Assembly (NCBI GenBank): GCA_021396245.1
Contig: WNYE01000142.1
Location: forward strand, 1-63,426
DNA: 63,426 nt
Direction: 5' to 3'
From: Sporothrix humicola
Taxonomy: Eukaryota > Ascomycota > Sordariomycetes > Ophiostomatales > Ophiostomataceae
Positions 11,785 to 23,600 of the stretch are shown here, piece after piece. The notes under the pieces were generated by a model. The model ran no database searches. It worked only from the letters and a program-made list of their open reading frames with translations, and was not told where the DNA came from. Both the position numbers and the translations under genes were made by a program. The stretch's first letter is position 1, and every line of letters begins with the position of its first letter.

Positions 11785-14568
11785 CTATGCCGACCCAAAC
11801 TTCTCCAGGTACGAGTCATGCGCCTTCTTCTGGCGGTCCCACTCCTTCTTGAGTCGCTTCTGCTGTGTCTTGGGCACATCGCTGCCGTCCGCCAGTTTTG
11901 TCGGCAGACCATCAGCATCCCATGCACTAAAGTCGGCGCCCCGGAACAGATCCTGCGGCGGCACCTTGGCCTTGGCCCACTTCTCTGCCTCGGCCTTTGC
12001 GCGCGCCAGTGCGGCCTCCTCCTTGAGCCGGGCCTTTTCGGCGACCGCAGCGGCCTTTTCCTCGCGCGCAGCTACCAGTTTGGCCACGGGCACAAACTTG
12101 ATCAAACTGGGGCGATCGGGCTGGTCGTCGAGCTGGACGCCGAGCTCGACAAGGTCATAATCGCGGATGCGGTCGCTGAGAGCAAGGATGGCGCCCTTCT
12201 TGTCCTTGTTGTCCGGGTTGCCGGCGGTGCGGCGGAGCTCGTCACGGAGACCTGACACGGCTCTCAGGAAAGGAAGAGCAAGGCGCTCAATGTCGTATCC
12301 GTTGCCAGACTCGGCAGCCTCCTTCTCGAGGACAACAAACTCGGTATCGGGCCGCAGCTCGGCCAGCAGCGTGTTGAGCGTCACCTCCGTCGTCAGGCCG
12401 AGCGCCGCAACGTCTCCCTTAACCTTGGCAAAGACGCTGCTGTACGGCTGGACGGCCACCTTGGGGTCGACGACGCCGCCAGCGCCCGACTTGCCCGAGG
12501 GGTTAGGGGCACCCCAGCCGAGGCTGGACTCGTAGGGCGGCTGGGCGTTGGGGTCGAGGCCAAAGACGCCGACAATCTTGGTCACCCAGCGGGCGACGGC
12601 TTCGACGGTGGCCAGATCGGCATTGGCGTCGCTCATGGAGACGTTGGCGTTGCGCACGAGGCGCAGGATCACCTGCAATGCGCCGGGCGTGTCAAACGAG
12701 CTGCGGAGGGCCGCATCAAGATCGGCCTTGGCCTGCTCGAACTCGGTTGCCAGGGCCGAAGCAGCCTTGGAGTCGCCGAGCGACAGGTTTTGGATGGCGC
12801 TGGACACGCCAGCCTCGGCCAACCGTGCCTTGACGTTTGTGAAGAAGTTCTGCAGTATTCGTTAGCATCCTCGTAAACTACTATTATACCTTTGTAAAGT
12901 GGAAAGTCTCACGTCGAGAGTGTTCTCAAAGCTGGCGGCCTGCTTGCGCATGTCGGGCGAAATCTCCAGACCGTCGTTCCAGCGGCTCATCATAAAGACA
13001 ATGCGCATGCTGCGCGCCGTGTAGCCCGTGGCCAGGGCGTCCTGGATCGTCTGGAAGTTCTTGAGCGACTTGGACATCTTGGACCCCGCAATGGACAAAT
13101 GGCCCATGTGGAAAAAGTAGCGCACCCAGCTGTGCTCGCCCTCGCCGGCCCGGTGGAAGAAGGCCTCGCTCTGCGCCAGCTCATTGTCGTGGTGGGGGAA
13201 CGCCAAGTCGATGCCGCCCGAGTGGATGTCCATCTGCTCGCCCAGTTTGTCCGATGCCATGACCGAGCACTCAATGTGCCAGCCAGGGCGGCCGTCGCCC
13301 CAGGGGCTCGGCCAGTACGGCTCGCCCGGTTTCGACTTCTTCCACAGCGCGAAGTCGCCCGGTCTCCGCTTGCCCGCCAGGCTCTTGGACAGCGAGCCCT
13401 CGCCCTCTTCCTGGAGAGCCTTGTCGTTTTTGCTCTCGGGCCGCAGGCGCGCATACGTGTTGCCGGCCTTTTCAAAGGCGTCAATGTCAAAGTACACCGA
13501 GGCGTTGGCCTCGTACGCGAAACCCTTGGCAATAATGCCCTCGATAAACGTCACAATCTGCGGCACGTACTCGGTGACGCGCGTGACAGTGTCGGCCGGC
13601 AGCACGTTGAGTGCATCCATGTCGTCGACAAACAGCTGCTCCATGTGCTTGGTCAGGTCGGTGAACATAGTCTGGTCGCTGGTGTCAATGGTTTCCTTGT
13701 AGAGCGAGTCGAGGTACGGCAGCAAAATCTCCTCGGCGTCGTCAAAGACGGTGCCCGTCTGCAGACCGCGCGCGGCCGCGTCCATGTTGGCAATGTGCAT
13801 CTTGGTCTTGGCCTCGGCGTCGCCCGGCTTGTCACCGAGAGTCGTGGCGAGCGTGCCGCCAGCCAGAACGCCGCCATAGGCTGCGTCGCGGCGGGCTGTA
13901 TAGTTTGTCTCGTTGAGCGTCGAGTCGCCCTCGCCCACCAGGAGGGGAAGGTTGGAGGTGGTATAGGCCAGGAAAGCGGCCGTAGCCAGTGCGTGGCGCT
14001 CCGTGTCGCTGTAGGGCTTCTCGCGCTCGAGCTCGTAGAGGCGCTTGCGGCGGGCCTTGATGATGATCTTGTCGTCGACGTCGGTAATGTTCATGACAAA
14101 GTTGACCTTGAGGTCAAAGTAGTGCATGAGAATGCGGCGGATGACGTCCGTCGACACGTAGTTGCGCGCATGGCCCATGTGGCTCAGGTCGTAGACGGTG
14201 GGACCGCACGAGTACCACGACACGGATCCATCTTCCTTGGTGACAAAGGGCACGGCGGCGCCCGGCTTGAGCGAGTTGAAGACGGAGATGCCGCCCGCCG
14301 AGGGCGACACAGAGGAGGTGGCTGTCGACATTTTGGAAGAGGGAGGGGAGATGGTCGGTTTAGTTATTTTTTCGATATTTGGAAAGCAGGAGATGCAGTA
14401 GTTTGCGTGAAAGACTCGAGGAAGCTGAAGCTGAAACTGAAGCTGGGCTCGTTGCTGTCGGTCAATCGAGAGGCTTCGGAAAGGGACGACAGTCCGTTTT
14501 TGTAGAAGGAAAAGACGAGACGACGGCAGCCGGCGGGCGAGGATGGACGTCAGCCCCGGAGGGTGCAT
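11785..14568 (-). CDS. Cysteinyl-tRNA synthetase, probably dual-targeted
   Basis: Class I aminoacyl-tRNA synthetase that charges tRNA-Cys. Two exons, 14568-12913 and 12849-11785, with a 63-bp intron (GTGAGA...GCTAACG...CAG); 906 aa from the first ATG. Visible signatures, numbered from the long start: Cys121 in SCGPTVYD, HIGH-type HMGH at 130-133, zinc ligands Cys434 and HHDN at 459-462, and KMSKS at 497-501. A helical domain and a Lys/Ala-rich eukaryotic C-terminal extension follow. The first ATG (14568) begins a basic, Ser/Leu-rich, acid-poor stretch like a mitochondrial presequence. A second in-frame ATG at 14331 (codon 80) would give the 827-aa cytosolic form. The first has T at -3 (weak), the second A at -3 (strong), and no ATG lies between. 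One gene serving both compartments is known for yeast CRS1. Confidence 0.95.
14329..14331 (-). promoter_or_regulatory. Second, stronger start codon of the CysRS gene
   Basis: The in-frame ATG at codon 80 has the context CCAAAATG, with A at -3. It starts a protein with no presequence (MSTATSS...). The upstream ATG has T at -3 and is preceded directly by an in-frame TGA. This arrangement suits leaky scanning or alternative transcription starts. Confidence 0.55.
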
Positions 14569-15631
14569 TCAGTAGGGATCTCGACGAGGCTGTTTGTTTC
14601 CTGAGAAGTCGTGACGATGTGAGTCACGTTTGTTTCGTTTCGTTATGTTGGCCAAGCACCGTCTCCAATCCGTGTCAGATTCAGATGTGCGGCTGTGAGG
14701 TGTGTGTCGAAAAACCTTGTACAATGTACGGGGCCCGTGTCTGTCGGCTGTGGGCGCAATCGCAAATGAATCACAAAGGAAAAAGAAAGGCCAGAAGGTC
14801 GTCGAATCTTGGTGGTCTGAAAATCCCAGATTAAAGGTTGTCTAAATTTGGCGGCGCGGCTGCCACTTTGTCCAGAACCCCGCATATGGCACAATAGCTG
14901 CCCGCTATTTTGTGTTCTTCGCTCCTTCTCCAGCTAACAGATGTAGCAGATGTAGCGCTGCAGTTACGTCCGTACAGGGGGCTGAGGGGCACCTGCCGCC
15001 GCGGTGATTTGATGATCCCAGGCCGAAGGGAGAGAAGACTTCCTAATTGGGAAGTGATGCATATGTCTTACACTCTGACTCCGAGGAAAGAGCAATGCAT
15101 AAACTGTCCTTTCCAAAAGACGTGAGTCTTTACAATAAAGGGGTCAGAGAAAATGACCGTTGGCAGGAACGACCAACTGTCAATTGTCAAAAGGGATAAT
15201 CAGGCACAGTACTAGAGCGACACCATCTATACAGTATCACTAGGTAATTTGATTGACAGATGTAATAATTACGTCGTATTTCTGCAGGATGACTCCCAAG
15301 GCTGAGCACGTCTTACACGAGTTACGGTATCATATCACTTACGAGTGTGAGTAATTATAAAATTGCGTCTTTCGATGAAATGAAAACAAAAATGAGAATG
15401 AAAATAAAAATGTAATTTGAATGAATGTAAACACCTCCTGAATACGACTATGAATATGAGTTTTCGCTGCATGACAATGAGAATGACAATTAACCAAAAA
15501 AAGCAAAATATGCGTCCTTTCCAATGATTCTTTCGTCTTTCCTATGACTCTACTCTCTTTTCTTTCTCTCCTACTCTATCCTCGACCACTCTCTCTGTTT
15601 ACGGGTGTTAGACGGACGGCTAGATGGCCTT
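14569..15631. other. CysRS promoter and rgp1 3' region
   Basis: About 1.06 kb with no gene. It holds the CysRS upstream region with TGAGTCA at 14620-14626, then a moderately AT-rich stretch (15200-15500) with repeated GAATGA/AAAATGA words, and the 3' flank of the Rgp1-like gene. Confidence 0.55.
14620..14626. promoter_or_regulatory. CPC1/GCN4-type element (TGAGTCA) upstream of CysRS
   Basis: A perfect TGA(G/C)TCA bZIP core, 52 bp upstream of the first ATG of the cysteinyl-tRNA synthetase gene. Aminoacyl-tRNA synthetase genes are recurrent targets of Gcn4/Cpc1. It could also fall in the 5' UTR, since the transcription start is not known. Confidence 0.45.
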
Positions 15632-18600
15632 CTAGACGACCTTTTCGCGTGAGTCTTCGTTACCGCTCCCGCCAAACTCGCCGCTCCAGCCGTAGACGCG
15701 AATGGGCACGGCGGCTTCGAAACTCTCGCAGCGAAGACCTTCGACGGCCGCAAGAACCAGACCGCCGCGATCGTCTCGGGTAATCTCCTCGAGCATGAGA
15801 GGCGGCGGCCGTGTAGGGCTCTGGCCGAGCTGGCGATTGTGTGGGTACGATGGACGGTGGCGGGACGCAGAGTCGTCGTCGTAGTCCTCATCATCGTCGT
15901 GGTCACGGTCGTGGCCTCGCTCACTGTCGTTCTCGCTGCCGTCCTCGTGATGGTTAAAAACGAGGTGTGACTCGTCTTCGGCGGGCACGACAAATTCGAC
16001 GCGGATCTTCCACTCGAGAACGATGCCGGTGGTCTCGAACTCGGGCGTTGCCGTGCTGGGGATGGTTGCCGTAAAGACAAAGCGGCGCGAGTAGAGCGTG
16101 GCCTCGGACAGCGACGCGTACACTTTGCGGGATGCGCGCTGGACGCTGGCCTCGGATCGCAACGCCAGCTTGGGGTCGACAATCTTTTCAATGGTTTCGA
16201 GGTCGGCGTGGACGGCGTGGCAGCGGAGCTTGGCGTCGGAGAAGTCGACCACCATCGTAATCGTCTCGCCCAGGCGGTAGGCGGGACGCGTGAGCATGAT
16301 CGTGGCGACCTTCATATTGTTGCGGGAGATCTCGAAGCGGTTGAGGCTGATATTGCGACCGTCGTGGCCACCGCCGCCGTACATGTTATTGCCGCCGGTC
16401 AGATTGCTGCGCATAATGGCGAGCTCAATGGCTTCGCGGCACGACAGCGACAAGAGCGGCCGGCCGTTATCGTCGGGCAAGAAGATGGAGGACGCTGTCG
16501 ACATACGACGCGAGCCTGGCAAAATTGCCGTGGGCGACAAGAGACCGCTGCGCGGGTTTCCGTGGCTGTTTCCGTCACCACCGGCGCTGACCGCGCCAAA
16601 GAAGCCATTAACGCTGCCGTCGGCGCTCGTCGCCGATGCTGCGGATGCTGCTGCCTGTGTCTCGGCCTCGCGCTGCTTCAGCAGCTCATCGACGTACATC
16701 ATGAATCCGTTCATCGTGGGGCCCGTAATGGTGGCCGCGGTCGAACTCCTTCTTCGCCGCGTCGCTAACTGTTGGGGCGGCAGCTGTTGCTGCTTTTGGC
16801 CGCCTGGCAGCAAATCTGCCCACTTGCGCTTGGCCTCCTTATCTGTCAGCGCCCGCACAGTGGCCGTGTTAGGGCTGTTCTCGGGCGAGTAGGGGCTCAT
16901 TAAGTTATGACCCAGGATTTCGCCGTGGCCGTTGACACTGCCGAGAACGCGGAACGGGAATTCGATAGAGTTAACGCGCTGTTCCTTGGCAGTGCCAGGC
17001 TTCTGTGTGCCAATGACGACCGAGTACGAAATCTTCATGACTTTGCCGCGATGCGTGGGCGGTAGGCCCTTGGGTAGCTGGAAGACGTATTCGTAAGATT
17101 TGGTCTCGCCCGGGGCCAGTTGCAGGTCGGCAAACAGAACACTCTGTGGCGTCGTGAGTAGTGGCACCGACTTTGAGCTCGCCTTGTCGCGCATCTCCTT
17201 GATCGTGCTGAGCTCAGGATCGCCGAGCAGATTGCTAATGGACGTCGTCAAGCTGCCCCAGCCAAACCCTCTAAGCAGGCCGCTGTCGCGCTTGTTATTC
17301 TTGAGACCGACCACACCGCCGCCCTGGCCACCAACGATACCCTTGCGCTTGACCTGCTCAAAAGGGCTCAGGTCAACCAGGGATCCGTCGAGCGTAAACG
17401 AACCCTCGATTTGAGCATAACCCATCATGATAGTTTCGGGTGCAGTAGCAGCAGCCGCCGATGCAGCGGACGTTCTTGCGCGCTGAGAGAGACTACGTGA
17501 CAAGTGGTGGCCTTGGTGTTGCGACGATTGTTGCGAGCCGTGCATTGGCGGCGACAAAAGGTTTGAGGACGACTTTTGCCGAGTGTGTGGTGGGCGGTTT
17601 TGCTGTGACCGGTGCGTTCCTGGATGAGCCGGTTGCTGTGACATATACTCGGAAGCCAGCGTTTCCGTAGAATGGTTGCTCAGCGAGTAGAACTCGCCAC
17701 TACTACGTGGTGTACCGGCAATACTAGTTGTAGAAAGAACACGAGCTTCGGACGGCGTGACGGGCCCCTCGTAGATAGTCGGCACTTGTGCTGGTTGCGC
17801 CGCGCCAGCACCGTTATTGTTATTGGGCGCGTCTCTTGACCGTATCGGAAGTGCTGGAAGCGGCTTATCTTCGGGTGTCATAGGGGTTGGAGAAGCCAAT
17901 ATCGGGCCGTCAACTGGGCCTTGCGGGTTGGAGGGCGTGAGTGGTGGAGGCGCCATGGGGAACTTGAAGTCGGAGAAGCCGTCCGAGGGCGATCGTGGCG
18001 AGCGTGACATGCTACCGACGCTCGGCGTGTTAGGCATCGTCGCCGAACCTGTCAGGCGGCCGCGAAGGCCTGTAATGTTGCCGCTTCGATCGGAGGGTGG
18101 GAAGGAGGAGTTGAAGAGCGGCGACGGCTGATTCGAGTAGGGACGGGGAGGGTTGGTGGCTGCCATGAGTTAGTAGGGGAATATATGAGCAATGGTCACC
18201 ATTTAAGCTTACCTGAGCGAGGTCCGCCATAGTAGGAGGCTCCTCTAGGACCAATCTGCAAACTGGATGCTCGAGAGTGGCCGCGCACCGGCCGATGCTG
18301 TGAGCCTGACGGCAGCTGTGGTGATCCCGTAGGCGAGCCAGACTGGCCGTCCGAGGCACCGGCAGACGAAAGCGAGACTATCGACAGAGAGCGACGGTGG
18401 CTGTGGCCCTGGCCGTGACCGCTCGAGCTTCCGCCGTTTCCGCTTCCATTATTAACGTTGTTGCTGCCATTGCCGTTGCTACCGTTGCCATTGCTGCCTC
18501 CGGCGTTTCCATTAGGCGCCCAGGGAATCGAGTCGGCTCGTCGACGCGATGCAGCCGCAGCTGCTGATGCTGATGTAGACGAAGAGGATGTGATGACGCC

Positions 18601-18993
18601 CGTCGCAGGTCCGCTAATCGAGTGGCTGGCCCGATGATGGCCACGGCCCATAGGCGCCGGCGGAGCTAATGTTCCCGAGGAAGAGGGCGGCAGTCGTTGG
18701 CGTTCGGGGTGGTAGCTGTTGGAAGGGTGGCGAGAGGAGGTCGAGGAGGCGGGGACGGAGGAAGAGCCAGAGGAGGACGGATGTAGATGTTGCGAAGAGT
18801 GTGATTGTTGTTGATGTTGCGGCTGTGGCGGCTGCGGTTTTGGCGCGGCATTGATAAAGTTGATGCGGCATCGCAACTCGTCGCCGCCAAAGATGGTTTT
18901 CTCAAAAAAGTCCACAGAGACGCGAATGTTACTTGAGCTGGCCGGGCTGCCGCCATTGCCCAGGCTGAAGCCGAAGCCCAAGTCTCGCGCCAT
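15632..18993 (-). CDS. Rgp1-like subunit of the Ric1-Rgp1 Golgi GEF
   Basis: Two exons, 18993-18213 and 18159-15632, with a 53-bp intron (GTAAGC...CTACTAAC...CAG); 1102 aa. It begins with an arrestin-like stretch (SNIRVSVDFFEKTIFGGDELRCRINFIN) and has conserved blocks further on, including ETKSYEYVFQLPKGLPPTHRGKVMKISYSVVIGTQ (in part), TMVVDFSDAKLRCHAVHADLE and a C-terminal segment with FVVPAEDESH. In yeast, Rgp1 with Ric1 activates the Rab Ypt6 for retrograde traffic to the Golgi. Long Ser/Asn/Gly/His/Gln-rich insertions lie at about residues 50-260 and 270-500, so the protein is much longer than yeast Rgp1. The frame extends to a TTG at 19017, but the first ATG is at 18993 with G at -3. The family call is good; the long insertions are probably disordered. 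Confidence 0.82.
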
Positions 18994-20620
18994 GGCGAGC
19001 TGACTGCCGCCGGACAATCAGAGATAGCTAGAGCTGGGCCTCGGTCTGTTTCGCGTCCGAGCTAGCTGTTACTTTTGCGAGAAGAAGAGATTGGGAAGCG
19101 TCCCGAAAGGACACTTGACGAGGTGCCGCACGGTTATGGGCGTGAAGGTCGCATAGCGCGTGGAAACTCCGGAGAACGGTTGATGGTTGAATGCTCGAAA
19201 AGAAAAGTAAACGAAAAGGGGGGAGGGGGCGATGACGCCCGGATGGATAATCGGAATTGGCTGCAATGCGTAGTGTGGTAATGTAGAGATGCTTCTACAG
19301 AGTACAAAATGGTATTTTGCTGCTGTATTGCTGTATCGATTCGTCAAAAGAGTCGTAATTTCGTTGTTGTCTGCTGTCGATGCGATCGGCTGTTGCAAAA
19401 AGCTGTTTGGTTGGAAAGGAGGGTTGAGGAACGACGAGGTTGGGAGAAGGTCCGCAACCAGCGAGCCAGCTTGCGGGCAGGGGAAGGGGAAGGAACGAGC
19501 GAGAGAAGCGTTACAAAGTGGCCAGCGCTCAAGGGCCACGCATCGCTAAGCCGAATTGGGCAAGCGCCTATCACGTGCGACTGCTGGCTGTTGAGGGGTG
19601 CTCTTACACCGAAAACGGGACGACAACATCGACGACAAAGAGGATAAGATTCCTGTTTTGGGGTAGAATAAGGTTAAAGTTTATAAGTGTATTTCTTTAT
19701 TTGTGATTTAGGAGGTCAATTCTACCCGTAGAATATGGTTTCAAGACTCATGGCAAGACCTTGTGTAACATGCTGTGCTTCTGTGAACTTTACGTACCCA
19801 TTGTTTCTATGCATATTCTACGGTTAATCACTGTGCTCTACCAGCTTCTTTGGGTTAACGTTTATATACTCCGAGCTTCTAACAAATGTTGGATGTATAT
19901 GCATGATAGCATTTGACATCTCCGGAATAGACGGTACGATGTGTAAATGCTTAGAGATGACCCAATTAGGCAGGTAGCTACCACGTGAAATCTATTATCA
20001 AACTGTCAAGCTCGCGGTTCATGTTAGTTTGTCTGAAGAAGGGACAGAAATTAGATGGAAGGTGAATAAAATATGGAATTAAAAAGAAGATAGAACGCCA
20101 GCAGCCACGCCGGGACTGCGCTGTGAGAATTATGTTTACAAAAAACACAAAGAAAATGTGCCCTCTGACGGGCAATATCGACATGGGCCTCACTCAGCAT
20201 AGGCTCCAGTCTGTGTCAAAAACCTAATAATACACGGTAACAGATATAAGAAATAAAAAAGGGAATGACAAGGGAAAGGGAAAGCAAAATGAACGCCAGT
20301 AATGAACGCCGACCAGAGAAAAGGAAACAAAAACAAAAAAGACACAGAAATAAACAAAGAAACAGAGACCACCCGCAATCCAAAACCAAGGCGGGTCTCC
20401 CATGGCCCTATTTCCTCCCTCCTCCAGATATGATAAAGGAAAACGACAAACAAAGAAATCAAAAGTGGTATAATAAAGAGGTATTCATACAGGGTAGAGA
20501 AAAAGAGAGAAAGGGGTAATGAGAACGTAAGTGATGACATGAGAGAAAAAAGGAAAAGAATGTGTCAAGCGCACACCAGCACACTGATCAACGGTGTGCT
20601 GCGGCCCGGTGCTTGCTCCA
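18994..20620. other. rgp1 promoter/leader and 3' region of the WD40 gene
   Basis: No gene was seen. On the - strand 19000-19550 is pyrimidine-rich, as expected for the leader of the Rgp1-like gene. 19650-20250 is AT-richer with no structure that I recognise. 20250-20620 is strongly purine-rich on the + strand and lies just past the stop codon of the WD40 gene. Confidence 0.55.
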
Positions 20621-23600
20621 CTAGATGCGCATCGAGCCGGCCATGGACGTCGGCCGCGAGTTTTCGTCGGGCGACGTGTTGTCCATGTCGGCGCTGTTGT
20701 TGCTACTGCGATCGTCCACGCCTGCCCGGTCCGTATCTTGGTCCTGGTCCTGGTCACGGTCGTCCGCGCTGCTGGCACTGGCGCTCCCAGCACTGCCGCC
20801 GCGGTCGTGTCTGTGACGGAGGTCACGCTCTCGGTGGTCGCGCTTCGGCTGGCGCAGGTTCCACTTCTTGTCCAGCAGCGAGACCAGCCGCTCCAGCTTC
20901 TCGTCCAGCAGGCCGTCAAGCTCCTCGCTCATAGCCTTGCTGCGCGTGGCCCGGTCGCCGAGAGCGGCAAACGTCAGGCGGAGCTCCTGGTCTAGCTCGA
21001 CGAGCACGTCCTGGGCGATAGGGTCGGTAGAGGCGAGGCGTTTGCGGTATGCCCTCAGTTGGCGGCACGTCTGTTCAGTCGCCATGTTTAAGCTGCCAAA
21101 TCCGTAGGAGCTGCGCAGGTTGATGGCGCTGCCCTTCTTGCGCATGGTACCGCCGCTGCCGCCATTGCCACCGGCGCCGGAGTTGCTGTTGGTGGGGGTG
21201 GTATTCGTGCTGCTCATAGCAGGCAGGGATGGCCGCCGCCGAACCTTGGCTTTGGGGCTGGCAGGGACAGGTGGGCTGCCGGAGGCACTGCCTGCCGATG
21301 CTCTCCTAGACGGCGTGTCTTCGACAATGGCGTTTGCCGGGTTGTTGAGAAGCACGGAAATTGGTGTCCGTGCGGCTGCACCAGCACCTGTAGACAGGTT
21401 GTAGCGGGAAGATCGCCGAGATAGCGATCGAGATGGTGACCGGCGGCCGCTGACACTGGCGCCGCCGCCGTTGACACTGCTCGATGTAGACGGTCGTTGG
21501 AACTCGGCCAGCTCGGCCTTTGACAAAACCCTCCTGAGGGGTGGCCTTGAAGCCGTGGCGGAAACTGTGTCTTTGTTTGGTGATGGGTCGCGGCTAATGG
21601 ACGAGCCAGGCGCCAGCTGTTCGCGCAGGTCCAGAGACCAGAACATGATGGTTCCGTCTGAACCAACACTCACCACTTTCCGGCAACCGCCAGAAAATGA
21701 GCTTGGACCGTTTGGCTTTGTCGGGCTGTCTGTCTCGCCGTCCTCCTCGATCAGGGCTACGCCGTTGATGGCTTCAGTGTGGCCCCACTCACGGTCGAGG
21801 AAGGCACCCGTGTTGGCGTCGTAGATGCGGACCGACTTGTCTGTATTCGACAAGCCCAACAAAAATGGCGTGTCGGTAGAGATAATGTTCAAAGGCGAGA
21901 TAGGCGGCGAGAGTGGCATGCCCGTAGCTTGCGTTCCATATACAAGGGCATCCAACAGGGCCGATTCGGAGCCGCCTTCGTCGATACACTTGAAGGAGCT
22001 AACAAGCCGGCTTGTGGTCAGGTCGTACTGGCAAATTGTGCGATCCAGAAGAGACACGAACACAGTCCGGGCATCAGGCGATAGGGCCATGGACGACGGT
22101 GATGCCTTGAGTGTAATGACACGTGCTGGAATGGCGGCCATGACGTTAGGCTCGTCCTCCTTGGACACGAGGTCGTACACTTGGAGTGTGCGGTCAAAAG
22201 AGCAGGTGATGACCTTGTCGTCGGGCGAGATGAGTACCTGCACGGCCTTGGCAGCGAACTCGAGAGTCTGGAAGTGCTCTACAGTACCGTCTCGTAACCG
22301 GTGGAAGAGCTGGGCTGTCCGATCGCGGCCGCATGTGGCAAGAAGCAGCTTCGGACCCTTTTCGAAAATCGAAATCGACTGGCAAACAGATGCGTGGGCT
22401 TTGGTCTCGAGGATTGTTTCTTTCGTGGCGAAATCAATGACTCGCAAAACACCGCAGCGGTCTGCCGTCACAAACAGCTTGCCGCCTTGTGTGGCCCGCA
22501 CGGCAGACAGCTGGTTTGTCGGCTCGAGGTCGTCTCCTGTCGCTGTTTGATCGATCGGCACCTGCAAGGACGACTGGATTTCGCCATCAATGTTCCAAAG
22601 CAGGATGTTGCCAGAACTCGACCAGGTGAAGAAGGCGGCATTGGCCTCATTGGGTAGAGATAGTGCTTGGATACCAAGGATGGGCTCTCCATGGCCAGGA
22701 ATTGGTATCCGTTTGACATTTGGTGCCGGATCCTCTCCGGGAACGTGGTCGGTACCAGAGAATATGTCGATGGACTGCCGTGTGTCAATAGTGACGACAT
22801 GTCCGGTAAGAAAGCCCATGGCAACAAGGCCGGTGCGCATAGACGGTACAGTGAATGACATTCGGCTTTGTAGACTTGGCGAGCTCGAAGCAAGTGATGG
22901 TGTGGACGGGGTTGAGGGAACCTGTGCGGCTCGTCTCCCCTCAAGACGAAGTTCTTCGAGTTCCATGGTCATGGAGTGGCCTGTCTTGCTGCCAAAGTAC
23001 ACACGGTCTTTGCGAACAGCCACGCATGTCAGGGCAAATCGTGTATCGCGGACGCGGGTTAGTTTCATCTGCTTGTTGACCGGCTCAAGAAGACAAATAT
23101 CACCGCCTTCCGTGCAGAGCACAGCACCACCATCGGGTAATGGCGCCGCGCAGCTAAAGGTAGCTTCGAGCATCTGTCCTAGTAAAATGTTGCGTCCTGG
23201 TAGTGTCTTTTGTTGGGGCTGTTGTTCTTTCTGGGGCTGATAAGTTGGCGGTGGTGTCGATGCGTAGCCGTCATTCCCGCCATACCGGGCCTTTGTCGGT
23301 GACGTGCTAGTGGCTGCGCCTTCTTCGATACGCCAAACCTTGACATGGCGGACGCCGAACGTCACCAGATTGTTGCTGCCCATCCATATCATGCCACGGA
23401 CGTATGATGTGCAGCGGTTCTGCTGGAACAGCTTGGCTGCACCAGTGCGCGGGTCAATCTTCCAGATATACAAGAATCCATCGTTGGCGGCGCCGAGAGA
23501 TGCAAGGTACCGCGAGTCGGCCGACCAAGCAACGGCTGTCACGCCGAAGCTATGCTCGTTGATGGAGACCAGAGGAATGTCCGAGGAGGTGTCGTCGAGG

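Noticed and set aside
13099..14505. Long + strand open frame (468 codons) opposite the CysRS gene
   Set aside because: An antisense shadow: Val/Gly/Arg-rich composition, no domain, complete overlap with class I synthetase motifs on the other strand.
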